Shown piece by piece: positions 34,924-46,078 of a DNA stretch of 62,102 nt. A program made the position numbers and the translations under genes. The notes beneath the pieces are model-generated. The model ran no database searches, was not told the DNA's origin, and saw only the letters and a program-made list of their open reading frames with translations. The stretch's first letter is position 1, and each line of letters opens with the position of its first letter. Source of the stretch: Saccharomonospora sp. CUA-673 (GTDB lineage: Bacteria > Actinomycetota > Actinomycetes > Mycobacteriales > Pseudonocardiaceae); the NCBI RefSeq assembly GCF_001942305.1, contig NZ_MKKE01000019.1, positions 1-62,102 of the forward strand, in the 5' to 3' direction.

Positions 34924-35837
34924 ATGGGTGGACTGGCCGGCAAGGTCGCCGTGGTGACGGGCGCGACGCGGGGGTGCGGCAGGGCGATCGCCGTCGAACT
35001 CGGCCGGGCCGGCGCGACCGTGTACGTCACCGGAAGGACGACCCGCGAGCACGCGTCACCGATGGGTCGGAGGGAGACCATCGAGGAGACCGCCGACCTC
35101 GTCGACGCCGCGGGCGGTCACGGCATCCCCGTCCGGTGCGACTTCTCCGACGTGACCGATGTGGACGCTCTCGCGGCACGCATCGCCGAGGCGGGCGGGC
35201 GCATCGACGTGCTCGTCGACGACGTGTGGGGCGGCGATCCGTACGCCGACTTCGAGCACGCGTACTGGGAGTCGTCGTTGGACAGTGCCCTGACGATGGT
35301 GCGCGGCGGGTTGGAGACGCACCTGATCGCGCTGCACCGGTTGCTGCCGTTCGTGGTCGCGGCGCCGGGCGGGCTCGTCGTCGAGGTGACCGACGGGGAC
35401 GACGACGAGTACCACGGCGCGGGCGTGCCGTACTACCTCGTGAAGTCAGGGGTGCGGGCGATCGGGCGGGCACTGGGCGCCGAGCTGGCGAAACACGACT
35501 GCACCGGGTTGTCGGTCGCACCGGGGTTCCTGCGGTCGGAGGCGATGCTCGACCTGTTCGGCGTCACGGAGGACACCTGGCGCGACGCCGTCACCGACGA
35601 ACGTCCCGAGTTCGCGATCTCCGAGACGCGACGTACCTGGCGCGCGGCGTGACGGCGTTGGCGACCGACCCCGACGTGCGCCGGTTCGCCGGCGCGACGC
35701 TCGCCTCGTGGACGCTCGGCCGCACCTACGGCGTGACCGACGTCGACGGCAGCCGTCCGGACTTCGGCCGGTTCCTCACCGAGGTCCACGCCGCCGGCCT
35801 CGACCCCCGCGATGTCGACATGACGGCCTACCGATAG
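34924..35837 (+). CDS. short-chain dehydrogenase/reductase, frameshifted near C-terminus
   Basis: The N-terminus GKVAVVTGATRGCGRAIAVELG, the DVTDVDALAARI region and VPYYLVKSGVRAIGRALGAEL are SDR hallmarks. The active-site motif is Y-x-x-x-K, with YYLVK. An indel near 35627 separates FAISET from TYLARGVTALATDPDVRRFAGATLASWTLGRTYGVTDVDGSRPDF. The restored protein is about 304 residues, longer than minimal SDRs, with a C-terminal extension. ATG at 34924 follows AAGGGG. The substrate is unknown. Confidence 0.84.
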
Positions 35838-35905
35838 GCCCGCGCCGGCGTCGGCCGCGAGTAGCGGGCGGCCGCGAGTCGCGAAGGGAAGATTGGTTGC
35901 ATTGA

Positions 35906-35984
35906 GCGCAGCCGCGCGCCAGCGCGTCCTTGGGGGGGCGGTGGTCGGGCGACGGGTGGGCGCGACCACGGGGCCCTCGGGAGC
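35906..35984. repeat. dispersed intergenic repeat, copy D
   Basis: This is nearly identical to 5449-5524 over its full length, in the same orientation, and ends two bases from the stop of a minus-strand gene. The duplicated position relative to a stop codon suggests the element inserts at, or is maintained at, gene ends. Confidence 0.8.
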
Positions 35985-35986
35985 AT

Positions 35987-36640
35987 TTAACTGCCGGGGG
36001 CGGTGAGGCCGGTTTCGTAGGCGAGGACGACGGCTTGGACGCGGTCGCGGAGGTCGAGTTTCGCGAGGATGCGGCCGACGTGCGTCTTCACGGTCGCCTC
36101 CGACAGGAACAGTTCGGCCGCGATCTCCGTGTTCGACAGGCCGCGCGCCACCTGGGCGAGCACCTCGCGTTCGCGGTCGGTGAGCACGTCGAGCGCGCTC
36201 GCGTCGCGCGGCGCCATGCGGCCGTTGTCGACGAACCGGTCGAGCAGCCGGCGCGTCACCGCAGGTGAGACGACCGCATCGCCCCGCGCCACCGACCGCA
36301 GCGCCGACAGCAGGTCGTCCGGCGGCGTGTCCTTCAGCAGGAACCCCGACGCCCCGGCCTGCAACGCCGAGTAGACGTACTCGTCGAGGTCGAACGTCGT
36401 CATCACCAGCACGCGCGAACTCGCCGCCGCGACGATTCGCCGCGTCGCCTCCACTCCGTCGAGCACGGGCATCCGCACGTCCATCAGCACGACGTCGGGT
36501 TCGAGCTCCGCCGCGAGCCGCACCGCCTCGTCGCCGTTGGCCGCCTCCCCCACGACCTCCAGGTCGTCCGACGCGCCGAGCACCATGCGGAAGCCGACGC
36601 GCATCAGTTCCTGATCGTCGACCAGCACCACCCGGATCAT
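35987..36640 (-). CDS. NarL-type response regulator (second pair)
   Basis: The 217-residue regulator has a receiver with VDDQE at 8-11, phosphoacceptor Asp54 in VLMDVRMPVLDG and VMTTFDLDEYV. The LuxR helix-turn-helix is DREREVLAQVARGLSNTEIAAELFLSEATVKTHVGRI. ATG at 36640 overlaps the kinase stop (ATGA), and a start three codons earlier lies inside the kinase gene. Its regulon is unknown. Unlike the first pair, no transporter adjoins it. Confidence 0.94.
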   Translation of the reverse strand: MIRVVLVDDQELMRVGFRMVLGASDDLEVVGEAANGDEAVRLAAELEPDVVLMDVRMPVLDGVEATRRIVAAASSRVLVMTTFDLDEYVYSALQAGASGFLLKDTPPDDLLSALRSVARGDAVVSPAVTRRLLDRFVDNGRMAPRDASALDVLTDREREVLAQVARGLSNTEIAAELFLSEATVKTHVGRILAKLDLRDRVQAVVLAYETGLTAPGS

Positions 36641-38085
36641 GAACGCCACCCTAGGGAGTCCGCGTCCCGCGACTCGGCACCACCGGCGCTCGCACCGGTC
36701 GATCCGCCCGGGCCGTGGGGGTCGGCGGGCACGGGCAGCACCGCACGCACCCGCCAGCCGCCGCCCGGAGCCGGTCCGGCCTTGAGGGTGCCTCCGTGGA
36801 CGTTGACCCGTTCCCGCATTCCGATCAGCCCGTTCCCGCTCGCCGGAACAGCCGCACCCGCAGCACCCGCGCCCGACGAACCCGAGCCGGAAGCGCCGGC
36901 CGCCACACCGGCACCCGCAGCACCGGTTCCGTCCACGTCGGCCCGGCCGGCCAGCACGGGATGGGCGCGTCCGGCGCCGTCGTCCTCGACGTCGATGCTC
37001 ACCGCCGCGCCCTCGTCGGCGCGGCGTACGCGCACGTGCGTCCGCGCGCCCACGCCCGCGTGCTTGAGGCTGTTGGTCAACGCCTCCTGCACGATCCGAT
37101 AGGTGCCGAGTGCGACGCCCGCGGGCAGGTCGTCGAGCGCGCCCTCGGTCTCGAGCCGCACGAGCAGCCCGGCGCCGCGCATCCGGTCGGCGAGTTCGTC
37201 GAGGTCGGCGGTCGTCGGCTGCGGCGTCCGCGCGGGGGCGGAGCCCGAACCGGCTCCGCCCCCGGAACCCTCGGAGTCAGCACCGTCGGAACCGGAATCG
37301 GAGCCCTCCCCCTCGTCCCGGTTGTCGCGCAGGATCGCCAGCAGTCCGCGGAGTTCGGCGAGGGCGCTGCGGCCGGTCTCGGAGATCGTGCCGATGGCGC
37401 GTTCGGCGAGGTCGGGGTCCTTGCGGACGGCGTAGGAGGCGCCGTCGGCGTGCACGACGATGACGCTCACCGAGTGCGCGACGACGTCGTGCAGTTCGCG
37501 GGCGATGCGTTCGCGTTCCTCGGCGACGGCGATGCGCGTGGACTGGTGGCGTTCGTTCTCCAGCAACGCCAGGCGCGCCTCGACCTCGGCCTGGTACGCC
37601 CGGCGCGCGCCCACGAACTCGCCGAGCACCCAGCACAACGCCAGGGACAGCACGATGGTGATCATGTTGACCAGCACGTCGTCGGGGAATTCGATGAGCT
37701 GCTGCGACATGCTGACGCCGACGGTCAACGCCGTGTACACGGCGGCCGTCCTGCGCGTGGTGTAGACGACGAGCGTGTAGAGGGCGATGCAGCTGGCCGC
37801 GGCGACGCTGAGCGGCGCGTCCATGAGCCCGAGCGCGACGTGCGGGATGCTCCAGCCGAGTACCCAGTAGGCCATGAGCACCGGGTGCGAACGGCGGGCC
37901 GGCATCGCGGCGAGCAGGCCGACGGCCAGCGGCAGGCCCACGTACCAGCGAGGGGTTTCGGTCTCCGGCGTCGGGAACGCGTTGAGCAGCATGATGAACA
38001 GCGCGTCGACGAGGAACAGCACGACGGCGATGAGGCTGTCGCCCACGACGGGGCGGGCTCTCATCCAGAGACTGATCCGGCGCAC
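36637..38085 (-). CDS. membrane sensor histidine kinase (second pair)
   Basis: The 482-residue kinase has five or six N-terminal membrane segments (SLIAVVLFLVDALFIMLL, LVNMITIVLSLALCWVLG). The phospho-His motif is IARELHDVVAHSVSVIVVHADGA, and ALGTYRIVQEALTNSLKHA and VEDDGAG form the ATP site. Two low-complexity insertions interrupt the catalytic region. One is Gly/Ser/Glu after AILRDNRDE, the other Gly/Ala/Ser between the N and G boxes. GTG at 38085 follows GGGTGA. It lies divergent from the dynamin cluster. The signal is unknown. Confidence 0.92.
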   Translation of the reverse strand: MRRISLWMRARPVVGDSLIAVVLFLVDALFIMLLNAFPTPETETPRWYVGLPLAVGLLAAMPARRSHPVLMAYWVLGWSIPHVALGLMDAPLSVAAASCIALYTLVVYTTRRTAAVYTALTVGVSMSQQLIEFPDDVLVNMITIVLSLALCWVLGEFVGARRAYQAEVEARLALLENERHQSTRIAVAEERERIARELHDVVAHSVSVIVVHADGASYAVRKDPDLAERAIGTISETGRSALAELRGLLAILRDNRDEGEGSDSGSDGADSEGSGGGAGSGSAPARTPQPTTADLDELADRMRGAGLLVRLETEGALDDLPAGVALGTYRIVQEALTNSLKHAGVGARTHVRVRRADEGAAVSIDVEDDGAGRAHPVLAGRADVDGTGAAGAGVAAGASGSGSSGAGAAGAAVPASGNGLIGMRERVNVHGGTLKAGPAPGGGWRVRAVLPVPADPHGPGGSTGASAGGAESRDADSLGWRS

Positions 38086-38249
38086 TCACCCACGGTAGGC
38101 GGCTCGCACGCGTGCGCGCGTCCGTCTGAGGTCTCATCCGGGTGGCCTCGCAGGATGACCCGGGTGGGCGGGCGGCCGGGGAATTACGGAATGTCGGCCG
38201 GGGGTGGGAAGATGCGTCCCGGACCGCAAGGACTCGGAGGGGGCGGGGA

Positions 38250-39883
38250 GTGAACGCAGGGCACGCCGACGGCGGCAGATCGCTCGGGCCGCTCGCGGCG
38301 CTGGTGGCCGATCTGTGCACCCGGCTGCGCGGTCAGGTCGGCCGGCGCACCGCGGCGGGTTTCACCGAGGTGCTCACGCGCCTGGAGGCTCCGTTGCAGG
38401 TCGCCGTCGCCGGGCGGATCAAGTCGGGGAAGTCGACGCTGGTCAACGCCTGATCGGACGCCGGGTCGCGCCGACGGCCGTCGGCGAGTGCACGCGGCTG
38501 GTCACCCGGTTCCAGTACGGCACGGTCGACCGCATCGAGGTCGTGTTCACCGACGGGACGAAGCAGGTGCAACCGTTTGCGCCCGACGGCGGCATCCCGG
38601 CCGAGCTGGGGGTGGACATCGATCGGGTGTCGCACGTCGAGGCGTATCTGACGAACGCGGTGCTGCGAGACATGACCGTCATCGACACCCCGGGGCTCGG
38701 GTCGCTGGACTCGTCGTCGGTCGCCCGCACCCAGAAGCTGCTCGGCGCGACCCGGCTCAGCGGCTCCCTGGACGGCGACGACGACAGCACCGGTGACACC
38801 TCGGCCGAGGACGACACGCTCGACGACAACTCCCGCGGTGCGCTCGTGGGTGCCGAGGCGGTGCTGTACGTCGTCACGCAGGGCGTGCGGTCGGACGACC
38901 ACCAGGCGCTCGCCGCGTTCACGGCCGCGACGGCCGCCCGCGAGGCCGGTCCGGTGAACGCCATCGCCGTGCTGAACAAGGCCGACACGATCCCGCCGGA
39001 GTCGGTCGACGGTGCCGACGGTGACGTGTGGACGGCGGCGTCGCTGCTCGCGCGCAAGCAGGCCGCGGTGCTGCGTCCGCGGGTGGCGGACGTGCTGCCG
39101 GTGATCGGCCTGCTCGCCGAATCGACCGAGACCGGTGCGTTCACCCCGACCGAGGCGGAGGCGCTGCGCACGCTGGCCGGGCTCGACGACGGTGACCTGG
39201 AGGTCATGCTCGTCTCGGCCGACATCTTCACCAGCTGGGAGTGCGACGTGCCCGCCGGCGTCCGCGTGCGGCTGCTGGAGAAGCTGGACCTGTTCGGCAT
39301 CCGGCACGCGGTCGACGTGATCCGCGCCGAGCCGGGTGTGACGGTCGGGGCGCTGCACCGCAAGCTGCTCGACGTCTCCGGGTTGGCCGCGGTGCGGACG
39401 CGGCTGGCCGAGGTGTTCGCCGCCAGGGCCGACGGGATCAAGGCCGCGGCCGCGCTGGCGTCGATCACGGCGTTCGCCCACGACTCCGGCGACAGGGCCG
39501 AGAAGCAGCGCGTGCACGACGCCATCGAGATGCTGCTGGCGCGGCCCGAGGCGCACCAGCTGCGGCTGCTCGAGACGTTGACCCTGGTCACGTCGGGTGC
39601 GGTCGAGATGCCCGACGACCTGACCGAGGAGGTGCTGCGCGTCGGCAGCAACGCCGACGTCGCCGCGCAGCTCGGCATGCCCGGCGCGCCCGCCGACCAG
39701 TTGGCCGCCTACGCGCTGGAACGGGCCGGCTGGTGGCGGTCGTTCGCGTCGTTCGGCGCGACGCCGGGTCAGGCGCGGGTCGCGCACGTCGTCCACCGGG
39801 CGTACTTCCTGCTCTGGCAGCGGCTGAAGGGCCGCGGCGGGCAGAACCCGGCCCCGCCCGCGCACCAGGGCGTGCGCCGGTGA
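38250..39883 (+). CDS. dynamin-like GTPase (first of pair), frameshifted
   Basis: GTG at 38250 with GGAGGGGG upstream opens a frame to the P-loop VAGRIKSGKSTLVNA (G1). One C missing near 38450 shifts the frame, and LIGRRVAPTAVGECTRLVTRF then follows, with the G3 motif VIDTPGLGSLDS and the G4 motif VLNKADTI. The remaining 300 residues are helical (LLDVSGLAAVRTRLAEVFAARADGIKAAAALASI). The restored length is about 544. The layout resembles the mycobacterial IniA/IniC bacterial dynamins that remodel membranes. It is coupled to the next gene (GTGA). Confidence 0.87.
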
Positions 39884-40305
39884 ACGTGTCCGACTCGCGG
39901 AGCGACACCGAATCCGTCGACATCGGATCGGCCGGGAAGGGAACCGTACCGGCGGGTAGCGCGTCCGAAACCGATGTGGACCCCGTAGCACTCGCGAGCG
40001 GCATCTCCCGCGACCAGGCGCTGGCCGACCGGCAGGCGCTGATCCAGCTCTGCCTGTACGCCCTGGACCGGGCGCACAGCGAGGGCGTCGCCGAACGCAT
40101 CGAGCAGAGCCTGGCCGCCGTCGGCGTGCACGCGGTGCGGCCCGACGGGGTGCGGTTCGACCCGGCCAGACACGAGGCGGGCGGCGCCGTGCCCACCACC
40201 GATCCCGGCCTGGAGGGGGTCGTCGCCGAGACCGAGGTTCCCGGCTTCACCGACCACGACCGGCTGCTGCGCGCACCGATCGTCACCGTGTACACGCGCC
40301 GGTAG
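39880..40305 (+). CDS. GrpE-like protein between the GTPases
   Basis: The 141-residue product begins with 40 disordered polar residues. A helix follows (RDQALADRQALIQLCLYALDRAHSEGVAERIEQSLAAVGVHAVRP), then the beta-rich end VPTTDPGLEGVVAETEVPGFTDHDRLLRAPIVTVYT. The last part resembles the C-terminal lobe of GrpE nucleotide-exchange factors, without the long dimer helix. It overlaps the first GTPase by four bases and lies 32 nt before the second, so all three are probably cotranslated. A role as a partner or exchange factor for the GTPases or an Hsp70-like protein elsewhere is inferred. Confidence 0.75.
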   Translation: MNVSDSRSDTESVDIGSAGKGTVPAGSASETDVDPVALASGISRDQALADRQALIQLCLYALDRAHSEGVAERIEQSLAAVGVHAVRPDGVRFDPARHEAGGAVPTTDPGLEGVVAETEVPGFTDHDRLLRAPIVTVYTRR

Positions 40306-40337
40306 AGGTGACCGGGGCGACGTTCTAGGGTTCGGGT

Positions 40338-42197
40338 GTGTCCGCATCGACTGGTTCGCTCGGCAAGGTCAGCCTGCCCGCGCAGGTCAAACAGGCGCGG
40401 ACGACGCTGCTGACGTTGTTGCGCGGTCAGGACCCGGAGGCGGCCGCGTGGGTCGAGCAGCAGCGCCGGGCCTCGGCGTCGAAACCGACCGTCGTGGTGG
40501 TCGGCGAGACGAACCGCGGTAAGAGTTCGCTGGTCAACGCATTGTTGGCCGAACCGGGGCTGTCGCCGGTGGACGCGGAGGTCGCGACGTCGACGTATCT
40601 GGTGTTCGACCACGCCGCCGAATGGCAGGCGCAGGCCTGCTATCCGGGGCAGTTGGCGCCCGTGGGTTTCCCGATGGACGAGCTCGTGCGGTGGGCGTCG
40701 GCGTCGCACGAACTGCCCGAGGGGCAGCTCCCGCCGCGGTACGTGCAGGTCGACGGGCCGTGCCCGCTGTTGGAGCGCATCGCCGTCGTCGACACCCCCG
40801 GGGTGGGCGGGCTCGACGCGGGGCACGGCGAACTGGCCATGGAGGCGGCCGCCAATGCGACGGCGTTGCTGTTCGTGGTCGACGCGTCCGCCCCGTTCAC
40901 GTCGACGGAGCTGCGGTTCCTGGCCGACATGAGCGACCGCGTCGAGACCGTGTTGTTCGCGCTGGCCAAGACCGACCAGTTCCGCGGCTGGCGCGAGGTG
41001 CTCGACGCCGACCGCGCGCTGCTGGCCGAGCACGCGCCCCGGTTCGCCGAGGCGGTGTTCCACCCCGTGTCGGCGCGCATGTTCGAGATGGCGGCGAAGG
41101 CGTCCGGCGAACAGGCCGCGGCGACGCTGCGCGAGAAGTCCGGCGTCGCCGAACTGCAGGGCGCCCTGCAGGAGACGTTGGTGGGCCGGGCCGCGATGCT
41201 CGCCGAGGCCAACACGATGCGGGCCCTGTCCACGGCGCTGGCCGAACAGCACGCGAAGGCGCTCGTCGATCAGCGTGCGTTGACCTCGGGAGAGGACGAG
41301 GCCGCGAGCCTGCGCGCGCGGCGCGACGAACTGACCACCGCGCGCCGCTCGTCGACCCGCGGCTGGCAGCTCAAGCTCCGCGGCGAGGTGCAGCGGGCGC
41401 GGGTCGACGTCACGCACGAGTCCGCGCGGCGCATGCGCGACGCGCAGGCCCACTTCCGCCAGCAGGTCGACGGCGCCGACCGGCAGGCCCTCAAGGAGCT
41501 GCCCGCCCAGGTCGACGCCGCGCTGCAGGCGACGTCGCAGCAGGTGTCGGCGCTGTTGGCGCAGCGGCTCAACGAGGTCGCCGACGCGACGTTGGCCGAC
41601 CTGTTCTCGCCGGAGGAGCTCGACGTCATCCGCGGCCAGTTCCTGCGCGGCGGCACCCCGCCCGTGGTGCTCCGGCCGCAGGACAAACGGCCGTCGTCGG
41701 CCGAGGACAAACTGCTCGTGTTCATGGGTCTGACCAGCGGAACGGCCGCGGCCAAGCTCGCCGCGGCGCCGCTGGCCGGGGTCGCGCTGTTCAACCCGGT
41801 GGTGCTGCCCGCGACGATCGTCGTCGGCCTCGGCGCAGGCTGGTGGGTCGGGCGCACGCGGCGGCACTCGGCCGACAAGCAGCACATGAAGCAGTGGCTG
41901 GTCGAGTCGATCGCCGACGCCCGCTCGACGCTCGAGCAGCTCGTGTCGGAACAGCTCATCGAGGCCGAACAGCAGCTGTCCATCGCGCTCGACGACGCCC
42001 TGAGCAGGCGGATCGAGGCCATCGAGGCCGAGCTCAAAGAGGTCGACAAGACGATCAGGATGGACGAGCAGGAACGCAAGCGCTCCCTCGCCGTGGCGAC
42101 CAAGCGGGTCACCGACCTCGCCGACGGCCGGGACCGCGCCGAGACGTTGCTCGCCCGGATGCGCGGCCTGCGTGACCGCCCTCGCACCGAACAGTGA
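40338..42197 (+). CDS. dynamin-like GTPase (second of pair)
   Basis: The 619-residue GTPase has G1 VGETNRGKSSLVNALL near residue 55, G3 VVDTPGVGGLD and G4 ALAKTDQFRG. Helical, Arg/Glu-rich coiled-coil segments follow (ASLRARRDELTTARRSSTRGWQLKLRGEVQRAR). A hydrophobic hairpin, AAAPLAGVALFNPVVLPATIVVGLGAGWW, lies near residues 475-503, and a second coiled coil with EAIEAELKEVDKTIR ends it. GTPase head, coiled stalk and membrane paddle are the bacterial dynamin layout. It probably works as a heteromer with the first GTPase. Confidence 0.92.
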   Translation: MSASTGSLGKVSLPAQVKQARTTLLTLLRGQDPEAAAWVEQQRRASASKPTVVVVGETNRGKSSLVNALLAEPGLSPVDAEVATSTYLVFDHAAEWQAQACYPGQLAPVGFPMDELVRWASASHELPEGQLPPRYVQVDGPCPLLERIAVVDTPGVGGLDAGHGELAMEAAANATALLFVVDASAPFTSTELRFLADMSDRVETVLFALAKTDQFRGWREVLDADRALLAEHAPRFAEAVFHPVSARMFEMAAKASGEQAAATLREKSGVAELQGALQETLVGRAAMLAEANTMRALSTALAEQHAKALVDQRALTSGEDEAASLRARRDELTTARRSSTRGWQLKLRGEVQRARVDVTHESARRMRDAQAHFRQQVDGADRQALKELPAQVDAALQATSQQVSALLAQRLNEVADATLADLFSPEELDVIRGQFLRGGTPPVVLRPQDKRPSSAEDKLLVFMGLTSGTAAAKLAAAPLAGVALFNPVVLPATIVVGLGAGWWVGRTRRHSADKQHMKQWLVESIADARSTLEQLVSEQLIEAEQQLSIALDDALSRRIEAIEAELKEVDKTIRMDEQERKRSLAVATKRVTDLADGRDRAETLLARMRGLRDRPRTEQ

Positions 42198-42279
42198 GCT
42201 GGTGCAGGGAACCGAACGGGCCTAACGTGAGTCCCATTGGTAGATGTGAGCCAGTAGCCCTGTTGAGGGGGAGTTAGCA

Positions 42280-42999
42280 GTGTGGGTCGACGACGGAACC
42301 GCTGACACCACGAGCACCGCGGAAGACATCACGGTGACCGTGGAGGGCGAGGAATACACGGCCGAGCTCAACACCGATCTGAGCGGCGACGGGGTGTACG
42401 ACGCCGCCGTCGTCGAGCACGACGACGGCAGCGCGCAGCTGTTCGCCGACAGCAACGGCGACGGGGAGGCGGACCTCTACGCGCAGGCCGATTCGGGCGG
42501 CAACATCGTCGTCGAGGCCGAGTACAACGCCGAGCGCGGCGCGTGGGTGGAGATGTCCGAGGACGGGCCGTCGTCGGATGCGCCCGAGCGGGACGCGGGC
42601 GCGGGCGGCACGATCACCGCCGACCTCGGCGACGGGGACATGGAGGTCGGGCCGGCGACGATCGACACCAACGAGGACGGCACCAACGACACCGCGATCG
42701 TCGAGACCGAGGACGGCACGACCATCGCGTTCACCGACGCCGACGGTGACGGCCAGGCCGATGTCGCCGTGGTCATCGACGAGAACGGCAACCAGACGGT
42801 GCTCGAGACCGACGGCGACGGCGAGTGGACCGAGACGACCGGCACCGGTGCGCCCGCCGGTGAGTCCGCGGCGGCGCCGATGGCCCAGGCCGGTTCGGCC
42901 GGCGCCGAATGGGGCGACGGCACCCAGCCTGTGGGCGCCGGCGTCGAGGGCGTCGCGAAGATCGACTCGGCCACCGGCCAGTGGATCAGCCAGAACTGA
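42280..42999 (+). CDS. acidic protein with repeated DxNxDG calcium-loop-like motifs
   Basis: The 239-residue protein is strongly acidic. At least four loops of EF-hand or dockerin type are seen: DLSGDGVYDAAVVEHDDG, DSNGDGEADLY, DTNEDGTNDTAIVETEDG and DADGDGQADVAVVIDENGN. I recall similar actinobacterial proteins labelled DUF6802, but cannot verify this. There is no signal peptide. GAGGGGGAG supports the GTG start. It lies 83 nt after the dynamin-like genes and is closed by a hairpin, so it may be the fourth gene of that operon. Confidence 0.75.
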   Translation: MWVDDGTADTTSTAEDITVTVEGEEYTAELNTDLSGDGVYDAAVVEHDDGSAQLFADSNGDGEADLYAQADSGGNIVVEAEYNAERGAWVEMSEDGPSSDAPERDAGAGGTITADLGDGDMEVGPATIDTNEDGTNDTAIVETEDGTTIAFTDADGDGQADVAVVIDENGNQTVLETDGDGEWTETTGTGAPAGESAAAPMAQAGSAGAEWGDGTQPVGAGVEGVAKIDSATGQWISQN

Positions 43000-43020
43000 G
43001 CAGCCAGTACCGAACGACCG

Positions 43021-43051
43021 AGCCCCGGGGACCGCAGAGGTCCTCGGGGCT
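43021..43051 (+). terminator. terminator after the acidic repeat protein
   Basis: AGCCCCGGGGACC and GGTCCTCGGGGCT pair with one G-U type mismatch around a five-base loop, 21 nt after the stop. Confidence 0.85.
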
Positions 43052-43224
43052 CTGCTCTGTTCGGGTGGTCGAATTGTCGTTTCCACCTGCTGGAAATCCG
43101 CCCGTCACCAGCTCCCGCTAGGCGTCTGAATCGATTCCCTGATCGTTCTTGTGAGAGAACCGACAGAGCTGACCTGCCTGAGTTCGCAATCCGGCCGTTA
43201 GTCTCAGGGAATCCCCAAGAAACG

Positions 43225-43310
43225 CACGCACCGCTTGGCCGCGGTGCGTGAAGCCATTTCGGTCGCCGGCAACGGAGCCCGCACCCAACGAGGAAGTTCG
43301 GTGTGGGCTC
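43225..43310 (+). promoter_or_regulatory. structured 5' leader of pckG with two hairpins
   Basis: A perfect 10-bp stem with a 6-nt loop (43225-43250) is followed by an 11-bp stem with one wobble and a 14-nt loop (43275-43310). The second ends 24 nt before the pckG start and leaves its ribosome site single-stranded. This is not a protein-coding segment. It matches no riboswitch class I can name. Post-transcriptional control is possible. Confidence 0.5.
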
Positions 43311-43334
43311 TTGTCGTCGAAGACAGGAGAAGAG

Positions 43335-45164
<1,830 letters not shown>

Positions 45165-45180
45165 CCGTTCTGTCGTGACA

Positions 45181-45213
45181 ACGGCTCCCCGCGGGACTTC
45201 CGCGGGGAGCCGT
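45181..45213 (+). terminator. pckG terminator
   Basis: ACGGCTCCCCGCGG and CCGCGGGGAGCCGT form a perfect 14-bp stem around a 5-nt loop, 17 nt past the stop. The opposing methyltransferase gene ends three bases further, so it may act on both strands. Confidence 0.93.
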
Positions 45214-45215
45214 CG

Positions 45216-46019
45216 TCATGTGCGGGACGTGCGCGGGGTGCTTCGGGCCAGGTAGACGCGTTCCAGGCCTGGGCGGTCGGGGGCGTCGCGGACGTCGGTG
45301 ACGTCGAACCCGGCCGCGTGCAGGCTCGCGACGACCTCGTCGTGGTCGCGGAACCGCAACGTCGAGTCGGATGTCAGCACGGTCCCGTCCGGAAATCGGT
45401 ACGTGTGCCGGAAGGACACGAACGGCAGGTCGACGTCGGTCACCGTCCGGTCCTGGGTGACGTCGCCGACGCCGGGCACGGTGGCCGTCCCGGGTTCGGC
45501 GTCCGACCACCGCTCCCAGGCGCGCGCCTCGGGCCGCCGCGTCTCGAACACGAACCATCCGCCGGGCCGGAGCGCCGCATGGATCGCGCCGAGCGTCGCG
45601 TGCCAGTCGTCGTCGGTGAGGAACACCTGCGCAACGTTCCCGGTCATCACGGCGACATCGGCGCGCCAGTCCGACGGGACACAGGTCTCGGCGGTACCGG
45701 TCGGCGCGGTGTCGGTCAGGACAGTGCCGGTCTGCGCCGTGTCGGTGAGTGCGGCCGCGTCGCCGTGGACCCACACGACGTCGGCGCTCTTGCCGCGGGC
45801 GATGTCCAGGGAGGCCGCCGCCGGGTCGACGCCGACGACGTCGTACCCCTCGCCGGCCAGGAGAACGGCCAGCGCGCCCGTCCCGCACCCGACGTCGAGC
45901 ACGCGCCGCGCCCCGACCTCGGCCACGATGCCGCGGTAGAGCTCGAGGTCGTCGCGCTCGCCGTCGAACGTGTCGTACAGCGGCGCGAGCCGGGGGTCGG
46001 CGAAGATCGCATCGGGCAT
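45216..46019 (-). CDS. SAM-dependent class I methyltransferase
   Basis: The roughly 267-residue protein has the SAM-binding motif VLDVGCGTGALAVLLAGEGYDVVGVDPAAASLDIAR and the later LRPGGWFVFETRRPEARAWERW. The second half is the beta-rich extension typical of small-molecule methyltransferases near UbiE/Methyltransf_25. A low-complexity stretch (TDTAQTGTVLTDTAPTGTAE) is inserted after motif II. ATG at 46019 is chosen, with a GTG nine bases earlier possible. The substrate is unknown. Confidence 0.85.
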   Translation of the reverse strand: MPDAIFADPRLAPLYDTFDGERDDLELYRGIVAEVGARRVLDVGCGTGALAVLLAGEGYDVVGVDPAAASLDIARGKSADVVWVHGDAAALTDTAQTGTVLTDTAPTGTAETCVPSDWRADVAVMTGNVAQVFLTDDDWHATLGAIHAALRPGGWFVFETRRPEARAWERWSDAEPGTATVPGVGDVTQDRTVTDVDLPFVSFRHTYRFPDGTVLTSDSTLRFRDHDEVVASLHAAGFDVTDVRDAPDRPGLERVYLARSTPRTSRT

Positions 46020-46078
46020 ACCGGGCACGGTAGATCCACCGACCCGTCCCGGCGACCGATTTTCGGTAGCGTGCGGGC

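Noticed and set aside
34537..35052. Minus-strand frames encoding FNATMGPSGAP-like peptides
   Set aside because: They translate the dispersed intergenic repeat and the antisense of the SDR gene; no ribosome site.
43225..43310. A named riboswitch in the pckG leader
   Set aside because: The stems are clear, but no conserved core of any riboswitch class I know is visible, so only a structured leader is claimed.
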